A DNA stretch of 64,000 bases from Actinomycetota bacterium (GCA_020161815.1 JAIUOP010000007.1:55991-119990), one strand, 5' to 3'; positions 25,185 to 34,799 are shown, counted from the stretch's first letter. A program made the numbers and translations. The notes: a model not told the origin generated them from the letters alone.

Positions 25185-25895
25185 TCAGTCGATGACGCGT
25201 CGGGCGAAGACCGCTCCCGGTGAGAGCGAGCCCAAGGCCGCTTCCAGCGCATCCCCTGCCGCCTCCAGACCTTCCGGCCCGAGCTCCGGCAGGCCGTCGA
25301 GGACGAAGAGGGCCTCGGTGGTCGACTCGGTGATGAGGGTGCGACGGCACTGCCGCCAGTTCCACATCCGGCACGTGACACCGAGGTCGTCGCGCCAGAC
25401 CACCTCCCCCGGGGCCGGGTGCTCCACGACCGACTCACCGGCAGCGACGGTGTCGAACGGCTCTGTCCCGTCGGCGCGCACGAGAGCCGGTGACCCGGCA
25501 TACGACGCCAGGTCCTCACCGCCGATGGGCAGGACCGCGCCGACGGAGACGGCGTTGTAGGCGTCGGCCAGCCGGTTGATGCGCGGCAGCCCGCCACCGA
25601 CGCGGCGCAGGAGGGCATCGACGCTGGGCCGGGTGCGTTGCGGCTTGGCACCAAAGGCTCGGTATGCCGTCCGCCAGGCTTCCACGTGCGGCAGCGCCTC
25701 AGGTGGGTTGTCCCCCAACTCCACTCGGGCCTGCTCCTCGGCCGCAGCGAGGATGGCCTCGCTCGCCTCGTCGCTCGGCCCCGGTCGGAGGCCTTCGGCG
25801 ACCAGGAGGAGGCAGCGGTACCCGGGGACCAGGGCGAGGACCTCGGGCGCGATGTGCGCGCCGTCGAGGAGTGCTCGTGAACGGTCGGAGATCAC
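25185..25895 (-). CDS. B3/B4 domain protein (PheT-like editing domain)
   Basis: The 236-residue protein matches stand-alone B3/4 domains related to the editing module of phenylalanyl-tRNA synthetase beta chains: WRTAYRAFGAKPQRTRPSVD, then LPRINRLADAYNAVSVGAVLPIGGEDL. It may act on mis-acylated tRNA or small ligands; no function is proven. GTG at 25895 begins four bases after the stop of the coiled-coil gene, so it is the third gene of the PPK2 operon. Confidence 0.87.
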   Translation of the reverse strand: MISDRSRALLDGAHIAPEVLALVPGYRCLLLVAEGLRPGPSDEASEAILAAAEEQARVELGDNPPEALPHVEAWRTAYRAFGAKPQRTRPSVDALLRRVGGGLPRINRLADAYNAVSVGAVLPIGGEDLASYAGSPALVRADGTEPFDTVAAGESVVEHPAPGEVVWRDDLGVTCRMWNWRQCRRTLITESTTEALFVLDGLPELGPEGLEAAGDALEAALGSLSPGAVFARRVID

Positions 25896-25899
25896 CCGG

Positions 25900-26775
25900 T
25901 CAGTCTGCCAAGTCGGCGAGGTCCCGGGCAGCCCGCCCTCGCGCCTGGGCTGCCGCCACTGCTGCCGACTCCGCAGTGGCCAGCTCGGACGAACGGGCGC
26001 GAAGTCGCTTGCGCGCTTCCTCGAGCAGGTGCTCGGCGTCCTCGACGCGGGAGCGGGCTGCCGTCAGTGCGCGATCGGCCTCTGCCGCAGCCGAGTCCGC
26101 ATCGGCGAGCGCCTGCCGTGCTGCCGCTCGGGCGTCCTCGCGAGCAGTGTCCCGCCCGGCGTCCGCGGCGGTCGGGTCGTCCATGGCGGCGTCGGGCACC
26201 GAGGCGGTCACTGCGCCACCGCGCACCACCGAGAGCGCCCGGCCGGTGCGGGTCAGCGCCACGGCGTCGGCCACGTCGACCTCACCGAAACCGCTGTAGG
26301 ACAACGACCTGGTGAGTGCACCGGAGCTGACGGCAGCGGACGCGGACGTGTCGGCGAGCGCGGCCACGACGGTGGCGCGCACCTCGTCCAGGACACCAGC
26401 CGACAAGGAGCGGCCCACCCGCTGGGCCGACGTGGTCGCGCCCGACACGAAGGCCTGGATCAGGGCATCACGCGCCGGCCGCAGCTCGGCGAGCAGGCCG
26501 ACGTCGAGACGAGACTGGGCGTCGCGCATCCGTGAGCCGACGTCGTCGAGGTCAGCCACGAGTGCCTCGTCGGCGCGCACGGCGTCGTTGATCGCCCACG
26601 CCGCGACGCTCGGCTTGCGGAGCCGGCCGATGGCGGCCGCAGCCTCCTTGTCACCGGCGGCCTTGGCCTCCGCGACGCACGCGGAACGGACGGCGAGGAA
26701 CTCACCCGGCTCCACGGCATACACCCTCGCCGCCGCGGCAGCGAGGCGGTCGGGACCGGCCGGGAGATCAGTCAC
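25900..26775 (-). CDS. Hypothetical protein with C-terminal coiled coil
   Basis: The 291-residue protein is helical throughout. The last 100 residues are Ala/Arg/Glu-rich heptads (ADRALTAARSRVEDAEHLLEE...), a likely coiled coil. The first half contains VEPGEFLAVRSACVAEAKAAG and GRLRKPSVAAWAINDAVR, a pattern I have seen only in unnamed actinobacterial proteins. GTG at 26775 overlaps the end of the PPK2 gene by 8 bp. It is probably cotranscribed with PPK2 and the B3/4 gene, but no functional link is evident. Confidence 0.75.
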   Translation of the reverse strand: MTDLPAGPDRLAAAAARVYAVEPGEFLAVRSACVAEAKAAGDKEAAAAIGRLRKPSVAAWAINDAVRADEALVADLDDVGSRMRDAQSRLDVGLLAELRPARDALIQAFVSGATTSAQRVGRSLSAGVLDEVRATVVAALADTSASAAVSSGALTRSLSYSGFGEVDVADAVALTRTGRALSVVRGGAVTASVPDAAMDDPTAADAGRDTAREDARAAARQALADADSAAAEADRALTAARSRVEDAEHLLEEARKRLRARSSELATAESAAVAAAQARGRAARDLADLAD

Positions 26776-27664
26776 CCTCGGCGTGCCGCGCCCGCTTGAC
26801 GATCGCCTCGTCAGGCGCGAAGACGACCGAGGTGTCCTTGCCCTCGTACTCGAACTGGTTGAGGAAGGCCCGCAGCGCGTTGATCCGGCCACGCTTCTTG
26901 TCGTTGGACTTGATGGTCAGCCACGGGGCGTACTTCTTGTCGGTGAACTCGAACATCGCCTCCTTGGCCGCGGTGTAGGCCTCCCAGCGGTCGAGGCTCT
27001 CGAGGTCCATCGGGGAGAGTTTCCACCGGCGCACCGGGTCGAGCTGGCGGATCGCGAAGCGGGTGCGCTGCTCCTGCTGGGTCACCGAGAACCAGAGCTT
27101 GGTCACCGTCGTGCCGGACTCGACGAGCATCCGCTCGAAGGCCGGCGCCTGCCGCATGAAGACTTGGTACTGGTCCTCGGAGCAGAAGCCCATGACCCGC
27201 TCGACGCCGGCCCGGTTGTACCAACTGCGGTCGAAGAGAACGATTTCGCCGGCGGTGGGCAGGTGCTGGATGTAGCGCTGGAAGTACCACTGGCCCTGCT
27301 CGGTGGAGCTCGGCTTGTTCAGCGCGACGACGCGAGCGGCACGCGGGTTGAGGTGCTCCATGAAGCGCTTGATCGTGCCACCCTTGCCGGCCGCGTCGCG
27401 TCCCTCGAAGACGAGGACGTGCTTGTGTCCCTCGTCCTGGCTCCAGTACTGGAACTTCAGCAGCTCGACCTGCAGCTTGTACTTCTCCTCCTCGTAGAGG
27501 GCGGTGTCGATGAGCTCGTCGTAGGGGTACTCCTCGCGCCAGGTCTCCACGGCCTTGCCGTCGGGCGCGAGCAGGATGGGGTCCTCCTCCTCGCTGCCGT
27601 GCACCTGGTAACCCTCGGACCGGAGGGAGTCGATGTATTCCCGGAGAGCCATCTTCTGCGCCAT
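26768..27664 (-). CDS. ppk2: Polyphosphate kinase 2
   Basis: The 298-residue protein is a class I PPK2: Walker A in FEGRDAAGKGGTIKR, Walker B in LFDRSWYNRAGVE, and a lid region rich in Arg/Lys (QQEQRTRFAIRQLDP). It transfers phosphate between polyphosphate and nucleoside diphosphates in the cytoplasm. ATG at 27664 is preceded by GGGGG; an in-frame GTG at 27685 would add seven residues. It heads a three-gene minus-strand operon. The length fits one PPK2 domain. Confidence 0.93.
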   Translation of the reverse strand: MAQKMALREYIDSLRSEGYQVHGSEEEDPILLAPDGKAVETWREEYPYDELIDTALYEEEKYKLQVELLKFQYWSQDEGHKHVLVFEGRDAAGKGGTIKRFMEHLNPRAARVVALNKPSSTEQGQWYFQRYIQHLPTAGEIVLFDRSWYNRAGVERVMGFCSEDQYQVFMRQAPAFERMLVESGTTVTKLWFSVTQQEQRTRFAIRQLDPVRRWKLSPMDLESLDRWEAYTAAKEAMFEFTDKKYAPWLTIKSNDKKRGRINALRAFLNQFEYEGKDTSVVFAPDEAIVKRARHAEGD

Positions 27665-27786
27665 GCCCCCATCCTGCCCGGACACCCCGCAACTGCACAG
27701 GGGACGCGCAGACGCCGGGCGTCGACTCGCTCACCCTCCGACCGAAGGCCTCCTCCGGGAGGTGCGCCACGGCATACTCAGCAGCC

Positions 27787-28701
27787 GTGGCCCTGCTCCG
27801 CGCGCTCCTCGACGTCGTCCTCCCGGTGGTGCTCGTCGCCGGCCTCGGGGCGCTGCTCGCACGTCGCTTCCCGCTGGACCGGGCCACCATCACCAAGATC
27901 GCGCTCAACGCCCTCGTGCCCGCGCTCGCCTTCCAAACGATCCTCACGACTGAGGTCGACGGGCGCACCGGAGTGCTGCTCGTCCTCGCCTTCCTCGTCG
28001 TCGCGCTCGTCGCCGCCCTCCTCGGCTGGCTCGCGACGGCCGGGATGCCCGGCCTGTCCAGGCGCTCCGCAGCGGTCGCCGTCGCGATCGGCAACAACGG
28101 CAACATGGGCCTGCCGATCGCCCTCTTCGCCCTCGGCCGCGACGGCCTCGACCAGAGCGTGCTCATCTTCATCGTCTCGGTGATCGCGACCTTCGTCCTC
28201 GCCCCCCTGCTCTATGGCGCCCACACGGGCTGGCGGGGAGCCGTGCGCGGGATGCTGCGGCTGCCCGCCCTGTGGGCCATGGGGGCGGCGCTGCTGTGGC
28301 GAGCGACCGGCATACCCCTCCCCACCGGCGTGATGCGCGGAGTGGACCTTCTCGCCGCGGCGACGCTGCCGGTCATCCTGCTCACCCTGGGCATCCAGCT
28401 GGGCTCCAGCGGGCGGGTGCACCTCTCGCGCGGCGTGGTCACCTCGTCGATGCTGCGCGTCGGGGCCCTCCCGGTGGTCGCCCTCGCCATCGGGTATGGC
28501 GTGGGGTTGCGTGGGCTGCCCCTCCAGGCGCTCGTGCTGTCGAGCGCGATGCCGACGGCGGTCAATGCCTTCCTGCTGGCGGACGAGTACGACGCCGACG
28601 TCGACCTCGTGGCCCACACGGTGACGGTCTCGACGCTGCTCTCCTTCGTGGGCGCCGCCGTTGTCACCGCCCTGCTCCCGACGATCGCGGCCCTCGCCTG
28701 A
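27787..28701 (+). CDS. AEC family transporter
   Basis: The 304-residue protein has ten hydrophobic segments in two halves, with GNNGNMGLPIALFALG in the middle and SSAMPTAVNAFLLADEY near the end. These are hallmarks of the auxin-efflux-carrier/malonate-permease family. It probably exports or imports an organic acid across the cytoplasmic membrane. GTG at 27787 is the only reasonable start. It is convergent with the UbiB-like gene, two bases apart. Confidence 0.9.
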   Translation: MALLRALLDVVLPVVLVAGLGALLARRFPLDRATITKIALNALVPALAFQTILTTEVDGRTGVLLVLAFLVVALVAALLGWLATAGMPGLSRRSAAVAVAIGNNGNMGLPIALFALGRDGLDQSVLIFIVSVIATFVLAPLLYGAHTGWRGAVRGMLRLPALWAMGAALLWRATGIPLPTGVMRGVDLLAAATLPVILLTLGIQLGSSGRVHLSRGVVTSSMLRVGALPVVALAIGYGVGLRGLPLQALVLSSAMPTAVNAFLLADEYDADVDLVAHTVTVSTLLSFVGAAVVTALLPTIAALA

Positions 28702-28703
28702 CC

Positions 28704-30374
28704 TCAGCGCTCGGTGGGACGCGAGCTCGGCCGGGCAGCCACCTTGCGATCGGTGAGCAGGATGTTCACGCCGAGCGCGACCCCGGCGAGCACCGCGAAG
28801 ACGAAGAAGATCATCGCGATCGCGGGGAAGCCGGCGATCCGGCTGTCCGTCTCGACCCGCATCATCATCGCCGCCCCGATGATCGTGGCCGCGATGATGA
28901 GCCCGAGCGTGAGCCGGTTGGCGACCCGCTGCAGCACCAGGTGGAGGCGTTGCTCGTCGATGGCGTCGACGCGCACGTTGAACTCGCCCTGGCTGAGCGC
29001 ATCGAGGATCCGGTTGGCCCGACGCGGCAGCTGCGAGGTGAACTCCTTGGCCTCGATCGCCGCCGCGAGCAAGCCACCCGGGCTGACCTTGACCTGGCTC
29101 TGGAAGAGCTCGCTGACGTTGTCCCGGATCGCCTCGGCGGGCGCGAAGTCCGGGTCCAGGTGCCGGGTGGTCTGGTCGAGGTTGAGCAGCGCCTTGCCGA
29201 TCATCGACATCTCCGCCGGCGGACGCAGGCCGTGGGCGCCCGAGAGCCGGGAGAGCTCCATGAGCACGGTGCCGGCCTGGAGGTCCGACCCCGCGAGCAC
29301 GGCCTCCGACACCAGGTGGGTCACCTCGTCCCGGAAGGCGGCCGGGTCATGGTCCGGCAGCGGATGGCCCATCTCCGCGAGCACCCGCGCCGCCTCCTCA
29401 CCGTCACCGTCGGAGATGGCCAGGAGCAGCTTGACGACCTGCTGCTGCACCCGCGGCGGCACCGTCGCGATCATGCCCAGGTCGAGCAGGGCCAGGTTGC
29501 CGTCGTCGGTGACGAGCAGGTTGCCGGGGTGCGGGTCGGCGTGGAGCACGCCCTCGTCGAGGATGCTGCGCAGGTAGCAGGCGAAGAGCTGCTCGACCAT
29601 CGGCGTGGTGTCGAGGTCGAGCAGGGCCAGCGGTCCGAGGTCGGTCACCTTGCGGCCGGAGACGTGCTCCATGGTGAGGACGCGGGTGCCCGTCAGCTTC
29701 ATGACCGGCGCGGGCACGACCAACCGGTCATAGGGCTCGGTCAGCTCGCGGAACTTCAGCAGGTTCTTGGCCTCGCGGCGGTAGTCGAGCTCCCCGAGCA
29801 GCGACCGCCGGAACTGCCCCAGCAGCGACTCCAGCCCGAAGCTGCGCCCGACCGAGGTCCGCTTGTCGGCGAACCGCGCGATCGACCCCAACGTGTCCAT
29901 GTCCCCGGCGATGGTCTCGCGCACGTCCGGTCGCTGGATCTTCACCACGACCTCGCGCCCGGTGCCGGTCACGGCCCGGTGCACCTGCCCCAAGCTGGCA
30001 GCCGCCAGCGGCTCGCGGTCGAACTCGCGGTAGAGGGCCTTGATCGGTGCGCCCAGCTCCTCCTCGACGATCGCCTCCACCTCCTCGAAGGGGAAGGGGG
30101 CGATGCCGTCCTGGAGCCGGGCCAGGGCTGCGGTGTAGCTCGCCGGCAGCAGGTCGAAGCGGGTCGAGAGCAGCTGACCCAGCTTGATGTAGGTCGGGCC
30201 CATGCGCTCGAGGTCGGCGGCGAAGGCCTCGGCCCGCGCGTCATCGGTCGCGTCGCCGCCGACCTGTGGCTCCACCCCGAGGGCTGCGGCATCCGCGCCG
30301 GCGACCAGGCCGGGGCGGGCGTGCTTGACGAGGAGGCGGACGAGGTCGCCATAGCGTCCCAACGACGTGCTCAT
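28704..30374 (-). CDS. ABC1/UbiB/AarF family atypical kinase
   Basis: The 556-residue protein shows the UbiB-family KxGQ motif (YIKLGQLLSTR), an Ala-rich loop (LAAASLGQVHRA), VVVKIQRP, ExD-like LGELDYRREAKN, and HADPHPGNLLV plus LLDLGM as catalytic and metal motifs. The last 70 residues hold two transmembrane helices, as in membrane-bound UbiB. The family supports isoprenoid-quinone or lipid metabolism by ATP-dependent extraction of hydrophobic substrates; in actinobacteria menaquinone is the usual quinone. ATG at 30374 is chosen over GTG 30389. Confidence 0.9.
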   Translation of the reverse strand: MSTSLGRYGDLVRLLVKHARPGLVAGADAAALGVEPQVGGDATDDARAEAFAADLERMGPTYIKLGQLLSTRFDLLPASYTAALARLQDGIAPFPFEEVEAIVEEELGAPIKALYREFDREPLAAASLGQVHRAVTGTGREVVVKIQRPDVRETIAGDMDTLGSIARFADKRTSVGRSFGLESLLGQFRRSLLGELDYRREAKNLLKFRELTEPYDRLVVPAPVMKLTGTRVLTMEHVSGRKVTDLGPLALLDLDTTPMVEQLFACYLRSILDEGVLHADPHPGNLLVTDDGNLALLDLGMIATVPPRVQQQVVKLLLAISDGDGEEAARVLAEMGHPLPDHDPAAFRDEVTHLVSEAVLAGSDLQAGTVLMELSRLSGAHGLRPPAEMSMIGKALLNLDQTTRHLDPDFAPAEAIRDNVSELFQSQVKVSPGGLLAAAIEAKEFTSQLPRRANRILDALSQGEFNVRVDAIDEQRLHLVLQRVANRLTLGLIIAATIIGAAMMMRVETDSRIAGFPAIAMIFFVFAVLAGVALGVNILLTDRKVAARPSSRPTER

Positions 30375-30440
30375 GCCCACATCAAACACGCTCGGGGCCC
30401 GCCGTGGTGGCCCTGAAAATCAACTGTGGCGCAGGTCCCG

Positions 30441-31274
30441 TCAGGGAGCGAGGAAGTCACCGACGAGACGGTTGAAGGCATCGGCGTGCTCGATCTGGGT
30501 CCAGTGCCCGCAGCGCCCGAACACGTGGGCCTGCGCGTCGTCGATCCAGTCGAGCATCGTCAGGGTCGTCGACATCGGGATGACCTTGTCATCACGCCCG
30601 TGGACGAGCAGCGTCGGGTGCGGCAGGGCCCGGATCGCGGCTTCGGGGTGCGCCATCGCATCGACCCAACGCTGCCTCGGCGCGGGGAACATCGCGGCGA
30701 ACTTCTCCTGCACGCCGGGGCGGGTCGACGCGGCATACCTCATCGCGACCAGCTCGTCGGTGATGAGGCCGGGGTCGTGGGCGAAGGTCTCCCTCATGAG
30801 CGTGCCGATGGACTCCAACGAGGGCTCGTACCCCCAGACCGCGTCCAGGCCGGGCGTGATCTCGAAGGGCACGCCGACGGCGCCCATCAGGACGAGGCGG
30901 TCCACCCGCTCGGGGTGCGCGATCGCCAGGGCGAGTGCCATCGAGCCGCCGAAGGAGTTGCCGACGACCGAGGCCTTCTCGATACCCAAGGCATCCATCA
31001 GGTCGACGACCTGCCGCAGCCAGCGCTCGCGCGTGTACTCGATGTCGTCCGGCACCTCGGTGAACCCGAACCCCGCGAAATCCGGTGCGATCAGCCGGAA
31101 CCGGTCCTGCAGCGCGGCGATGGTCAGCCGCCAGTTCGCCCAGGCCGAGACACCCGGGCCCGAGCCATGCATGAGCAGGACGGTCGGCCCCTCACCGACG
31201 TCGTGGTAGTTCGTCGTGAGGTCGCCGGTCGCCACGCGGCGACCGATCTCGGGGTTGCCGCTGCCAACGCTCAT
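30441..31274 (-). CDS. Alpha/beta fold hydrolase (meta-cleavage product hydrolase-like)
   Basis: The 277-residue protein has the DmpD/TodF/HsaD-type pattern: oxyanion HGSGPGVSAWANW, nucleophile Ser in GNSFGGSMAL, Asp in HGRDDKVIP, His in GHWTQIEH. These enzymes split C-C bonds of ring-cleavage products, but no dioxygenase or other aromatic genes are near, so another ester or C-C substrate is possible. GATACT lies six bases before the ATG, suggesting a leaderless promoter. Confidence 0.87.
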   Translation of the reverse strand: MSVGSGNPEIGRRVATGDLTTNYHDVGEGPTVLLMHGSGPGVSAWANWRLTIAALQDRFRLIAPDFAGFGFTEVPDDIEYTRERWLRQVVDLMDALGIEKASVVGNSFGGSMALALAIAHPERVDRLVLMGAVGVPFEITPGLDAVWGYEPSLESIGTLMRETFAHDPGLITDELVAMRYAASTRPGVQEKFAAMFPAPRQRWVDAMAHPEAAIRALPHPTLLVHGRDDKVIPMSTTLTMLDWIDDAQAHVFGRCGHWTQIEHADAFNRLVGDFLAP

Positions 31275-31340
31275 GACGCCAGTATCGGGCGATTCCGTAT
31301 GCCGTGCAGCCGCCGGTTCCGCTGTGGCGAACCGCACGGG

Positions 31341-31556
31341 ATGACGCCCAACCTGGGCCGGGGCGCCTGTGACGCCCTCATCGACGCGGTCACCCTGGCC
31401 GCCGCACTGGGCGGGGCGCGCGGCTCTCTCGCGTCGCGTCTGGCCCGCTGGCAGGCCCGCCGGCTCACGGTCACGCAGGCGGCACGGATCGCCTCGACGG
31501 GCACGATGCAGGTGGTCCTGCACCTGCCCTCGCTGCGCCGGTCAGCCGAGCAGTGA
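31341..31556 (+). CDS. Possible small basic protein, 71 aa
   Basis: This open frame (MTPNLGRGACDALIDAVTLA...) lies in the gap between two minus-strand genes and overlaps the end of the SDR gene by 15 bp. It has no recognised domain and is Arg/Ala rich. There is no clear ribosome site. It is listed because it fills an otherwise empty 267-bp gap; a spurious high-GC frame is equally possible. Confidence 0.25.
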   Translation: MTPNLGRGACDALIDAVTLAAALGGARGSLASRLARWQARRLTVTQAARIASTGTMQVVLHLPSLRRSAEQ

Positions 31557-32357
31557 GGCCATCTTCTTGGCGATCATGTCGGTGGCCCGTTGCGGGGCCA
31601 GCCGCGAGATCCGGTCGAGCATCGTGGCGTCCTTGCCGATGGTGATCCGGTAGGACCCCTTGACCACGGCCTCGATGATCTGGCGGGCGGCTTCGGCCGG
31701 CTCGGTCATCGGGAAGTTGCTCTCCTCGGCCGCCGCCGTCGAGGACGAGCCGTCGGCGCCCATCGACACACCGGAGTTGTCCGAGATACCGGTCCGGATG
31801 GCGCCCGGGAAGACCACGGTGACGGCGACCCCCGTGCCGCGCACCTCGGCATACAGGGCCTCGGTGAACAGCTTGACGGCCGCCTTGCTCGCGCCGTAGA
31901 CGCTCTGGCCGGGGACGGGGCAGAAGCCACCCATCGACGAGACGTTGACCAGGCAGGCCTCCGGGCGGGACACCAGGTGAGGAAGGGCCGCCTTCGTGGT
32001 GTTGACCACCCCCCAGAAGTTCACGTCCATGACCCGCGCCATGTCCTCGAAGGAGAGGTCGGCCACCTTGACGAAGGGCTGGATGATCCCGGCGACGTTG
32101 AGCAGGCCGTCGAGGCCGGAGGCGGCCACCTCGTCGATGACCTCGGCGACCCGGGCGCGGTCGGTGACGTTGACGGCATACGTGGTCAGGCGCGAGGCCG
32201 CTGCGGTGCCGGCCAATCGGGTGGTCTCGGCGAGGCCCTCCTCACGCAGGTCGAGGGCGGCCACGCTCGCTCCCCGGGCGAGCAGTCCGAGGACCACCTC
32301 ACGCCCGATGCCGTTGCCTCCGCCGGTGACGATGAATGTCCTGCCCTCGATCCTCAT
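31542..32357 (-). CDS. SDR family oxidoreductase
   Basis: The 271-residue classical short-chain dehydrogenase has TGGGNGIGRE for NAD(P) binding, the NVAG motif of the central strand, Ser in NVSSMGGF and catalytic YGASK. The C-terminal part (YRITIGKDATMLDRISRLAPQRA) resembles the SDR subgroup acting on lipids or long-chain substrates. CACGAT lies six bases before the ATG. No adjacent gene hints at the substrate. Confidence 0.88.
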   Translation of the reverse strand: MRIEGRTFIVTGGGNGIGREVVLGLLARGASVAALDLREEGLAETTRLAGTAAASRLTTYAVNVTDRARVAEVIDEVAASGLDGLLNVAGIIQPFVKVADLSFEDMARVMDVNFWGVVNTTKAALPHLVSRPEACLVNVSSMGGFCPVPGQSVYGASKAAVKLFTEALYAEVRGTGVAVTVVFPGAIRTGISDNSGVSMGADGSSSTAAAEESNFPMTEPAEAARQIIEAVVKGSYRITIGKDATMLDRISRLAPQRATDMIAKKMASLLG

Positions 32358-32410
32358 GACCCCATCGTGCCTCCCCTCGACGTCCCGGGGGCGGCCTGGT
32401 GACGAACGCA

Positions 32411-33196
32411 TCAGACCTTGGCGTGCCGAGCGCGCGAGAAGGAGTAGATGCCGTAGGCCGCCAGCCCGAGGGCGACGAGGGTGAGCAGCCACTGCCCGAA
32501 GGGTTGGTCGCGCAGGGTGCGCAGCGCACCGTCGAGGCCGCTGGCCTCGGAGCTGTTCTCGTGGAGGGCCGCCGTGACGAACAACCCGCCGACGACGGCG
32601 AGGGCGATCCCCTTGGCGATGTAGCCGACCCGGCCCGCGATGGTCGCCCAGCGACCGGGGTGCTCGACGAGGTCGCGGAGGAACTTCTGCGACCACCCCT
32701 TGTGGACGTGGTAGATGCCGACGCCGATGACGGCCAGGCCGATCGCGCCGACGAGCAGCTGGCCTCCGGTGTGGGACATGAGCTCGGCGGTGAACCCCTG
32801 GGTCTGGTCGGAGCTTGAGTTGCCCTGTCCCCGCGCGAAGCCGAAGGCGGCCCAGCCGAGGGTGAGGTACATGACGAACTTCGCCGCGGCCTTGGCCCGG
32901 TCGGAGGTCTCCCCACGGCCCACGATCGCCTCGGTGAGCTGCCAGAGCGCCAGGCCCCAGAAGCCGACGACGAGGACCCAGAGCAGCAGGCGCCCGGCGG
33001 TGTTGCCGGCCAGCAGCGCGAGCGCCCCCGACTGGTCGGCCTTCTCGCCCGAGCCCGACCAGGCCACCTTCAGGGCGATGTAACCCATGACGAGGTGGAG
33101 CAGGCCACTGGCGCCGTAGCCCACGCGCGCCAGTGTCTCGACGGCGCGGTGGTCGCCGACCTCACGCGCAGCGTCCTTCACGTCGTTGCTGTCCAT
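32411..33196 (-). CDS. DUF1206 domain membrane protein
   Basis: The 261-residue protein carries six hydrophobic segments in three pairs of DUF1206 type (LARVGYGASGLLHLVMGYIALK, then GFWGLALWQLTEA, and GRVGYIAKGIALAVVGGLFV). It sits in the membrane; the function is unknown. CATACT seven bases before the ATG suggests leaderless transcription. It is divergent from the PAP2 operon. Confidence 0.88.
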   Translation of the reverse strand: MDSNDVKDAAREVGDHRAVETLARVGYGASGLLHLVMGYIALKVAWSGSGEKADQSGALALLAGNTAGRLLLWVLVVGFWGLALWQLTEAIVGRGETSDRAKAAAKFVMYLTLGWAAFGFARGQGNSSSDQTQGFTAELMSHTGGQLLVGAIGLAVIGVGIYHVHKGWSQKFLRDLVEHPGRWATIAGRVGYIAKGIALAVVGGLFVTAALHENSSEASGLDGALRTLRDQPFGQWLLTLVALGLAAYGIYSFSRARHAKV

Positions 33197-33328
33197 GACG
33201 CGAAGTATGTCCCCCGACGGCCCACGCGTGGGCCCTTTGCGCGGTCCTTTGCGTCGGGCCCGGGCCCGGGGCCGCGCGCGATCGAGGTGCGCCGGGCAAC
33301 CCGTCGGCGGCGTTCTCCGGGTGGGAAA

Positions 33329-33345
33329 TTCACCCCTAGGGTGAA
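33329..33345. promoter_or_regulatory. Perfect 7-bp-arm dyad upstream of the PAP2 operon
   Basis: TTCACCC-CTA-GGGTGAA lies 37 bp before the GTG of the first PAP2 gene, around the expected -35 region, and is AT-richer than its surroundings. It is a candidate operator for an unknown regulator. Confidence 0.45.
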
Positions 33346-33381
33346 GGCTCTGCAGGCACTTCTCGGTGTAGACATGGGCGC

Positions 33382-34071
33382 GTGCAGGAGAACCCCTCGT
33401 CCGCCCCGCCCACGCGGCTGCGCCGGTTGACCCGGGCCATCATCGCCGGCGCCCTCGTCGGCGTCGTCGTGACCATGCTCGCCTTCCTCGTCCGGCAGCA
33501 GTTCGACCCGCTGATCCGTGCCGACGAGGCCGCCATCCGCGCCGCCACCTCCACGGTGCGTGTCCGCTCCGCAGTCATCTCGGCGCTGATCACCTGGCAG
33601 GAGATCACCCAGCCGCTCAACGGCTACCTCGTCGCCTCGGCCGTGTGCCTCTGGGCCTGGCTCGCCAAGGGCTTGCGCACCCGGGCGTGGTGGGCCTTCC
33701 TCACCATGATGGTCGGCTGGAGCCTGGCGCTGGGCCTGAAGTACCTCGTGCAGCGGGCCCGTCCAGTCGTCGACGACCCGATCTCGCACTCCCCCGGCTG
33801 GTCCTTCCCCTCCGGCCATGCCGCGAACGCCGCCATCACCTCGATCGCCCTCGTCGTGCTCCTCTGGCCGCTCCTCGGCGCCACGGCACGCCGCGTCGCC
33901 GTGATCCTGGCCGCTCTCTACATCACCACGGTCGCCCTCGACCGGGTCTTCCTCGGTGTGCACTTCCCGTCGGACGTCACCGGCGGCGTGCTGCTCGGCG
34001 CCGGACTGGTCGGCGCGTCCTACCTCGGCTATCGCGGTTGGAGTCCCCAGGAGAAGGCGGTGGATCCCTGA
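33382..34071 (+). CDS. PAP2 superfamily phosphatase (first of two)
   Basis: The 229-residue membrane protein has six hydrophobic segments and the three PAP2 active-site motifs: KYLVQRARP, PSGHAAN and a degenerate third motif DRVFLGVHFPSD. It should dephosphorylate phosphatidic acid or a polyprenyl phosphate on the outer face of the membrane. GTG at 33382 is the first in-frame start after the promoter region. Its stop overlaps the ATG of a second PAP2 gene. Confidence 0.88.
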   Translation: MQENPSSAPPTRLRRLTRAIIAGALVGVVVTMLAFLVRQQFDPLIRADEAAIRAATSTVRVRSAVISALITWQEITQPLNGYLVASAVCLWAWLAKGLRTRAWWAFLTMMVGWSLALGLKYLVQRARPVVDDPISHSPGWSFPSGHAANAAITSIALVVLLWPLLGATARRVAVILAALYITTVALDRVFLGVHFPSDVTGGVLLGAGLVGASYLGYRGWSPQEKAVDP

Positions 34072-34799
34072 TGTCCTTCCTCACCCGTTACGAGGACGAC
34101 CAGAGCCGTCCGGAGGTCCGCTCGGCACTGCGCGACCTCGGCATGCGCGTGCTCCTGCCCGGCATCGTCGTCTTCGGCATCGTCGTCGGGCTCGGCAAGC
34201 TCATCGTCGCGTCCAAGGCCTACTCCGATGCCGAGGAGAGGGTGGTCAACCGCGCCCTCGCCGCCGAGCGGGACTCGACGTGGAACACGATCACCATGTT
34301 CTGGTCGCACATCGGGAACACCGAGTACGTCATCGGCGTGTGCATCATCGTCGCCCTGATCGTGTGGTGGCGCACCAAGCAGTGGTGGTATGCCGTGGTG
34401 CCGGTCATCGCGATCTCGGTCCAGGCGACGATCTTCGTCATCGCGACCGCCGTCGTGGGTCGGGCGCGGCCCGACGTGCCCAAGCTCGACCCCGCACCAC
34501 CGACGTCGAGCTTCCCCAGTGGGCACCAGGGGGCGTCGACCGCGCTCTACGCGACCTTCTTCCTCATGGCGACGCGGATCCGGCGACCCTGGCTGAGGGC
34601 GCTGGTCATGGCGCTGTGCGCCCTGGCCCCCATCCTCGTCGGCTACGCCCGGATGTACCGCGGCATGCACCACGCGAGCGACATCGCGGTGGGCGCGGCG
34701 CTGGGCATCACGTCCGCCGTCCTGGCCTGGCGGTGGCTGCGACGTCGCGACGACGGCGCCGAGAGCCGTGAGGGCACCCCGGAGGGCGGACGGCGATGA
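34071..34799 (+). CDS. PAP2 superfamily phosphatase (second of two)
   Basis: The 242-residue protein has six hydrophobic segments, VVGRARPDVP as motif 1, FPSGHQGAS as motif 2 and YARMYRGMHHASD as motif 3, all intact. It starts at ATG 34071 inside the previous stop (TGATG) and ends in ATGA with the lipid kinase gene, so the three proteins are produced together. Two phosphatases with one kinase suggest lipid phosphate turnover. The tail is charged and cytoplasmic. Confidence 0.88.
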   Translation: MSFLTRYEDDQSRPEVRSALRDLGMRVLLPGIVVFGIVVGLGKLIVASKAYSDAEERVVNRALAAERDSTWNTITMFWSHIGNTEYVIGVCIIVALIVWWRTKQWWYAVVPVIAISVQATIFVIATAVVGRARPDVPKLDPAPPTSSFPSGHQGASTALYATFFLMATRIRRPWLRALVMALCALAPILVGYARMYRGMHHASDIAVGAALGITSAVLAWRWLRRRDDGAESREGTPEGGRR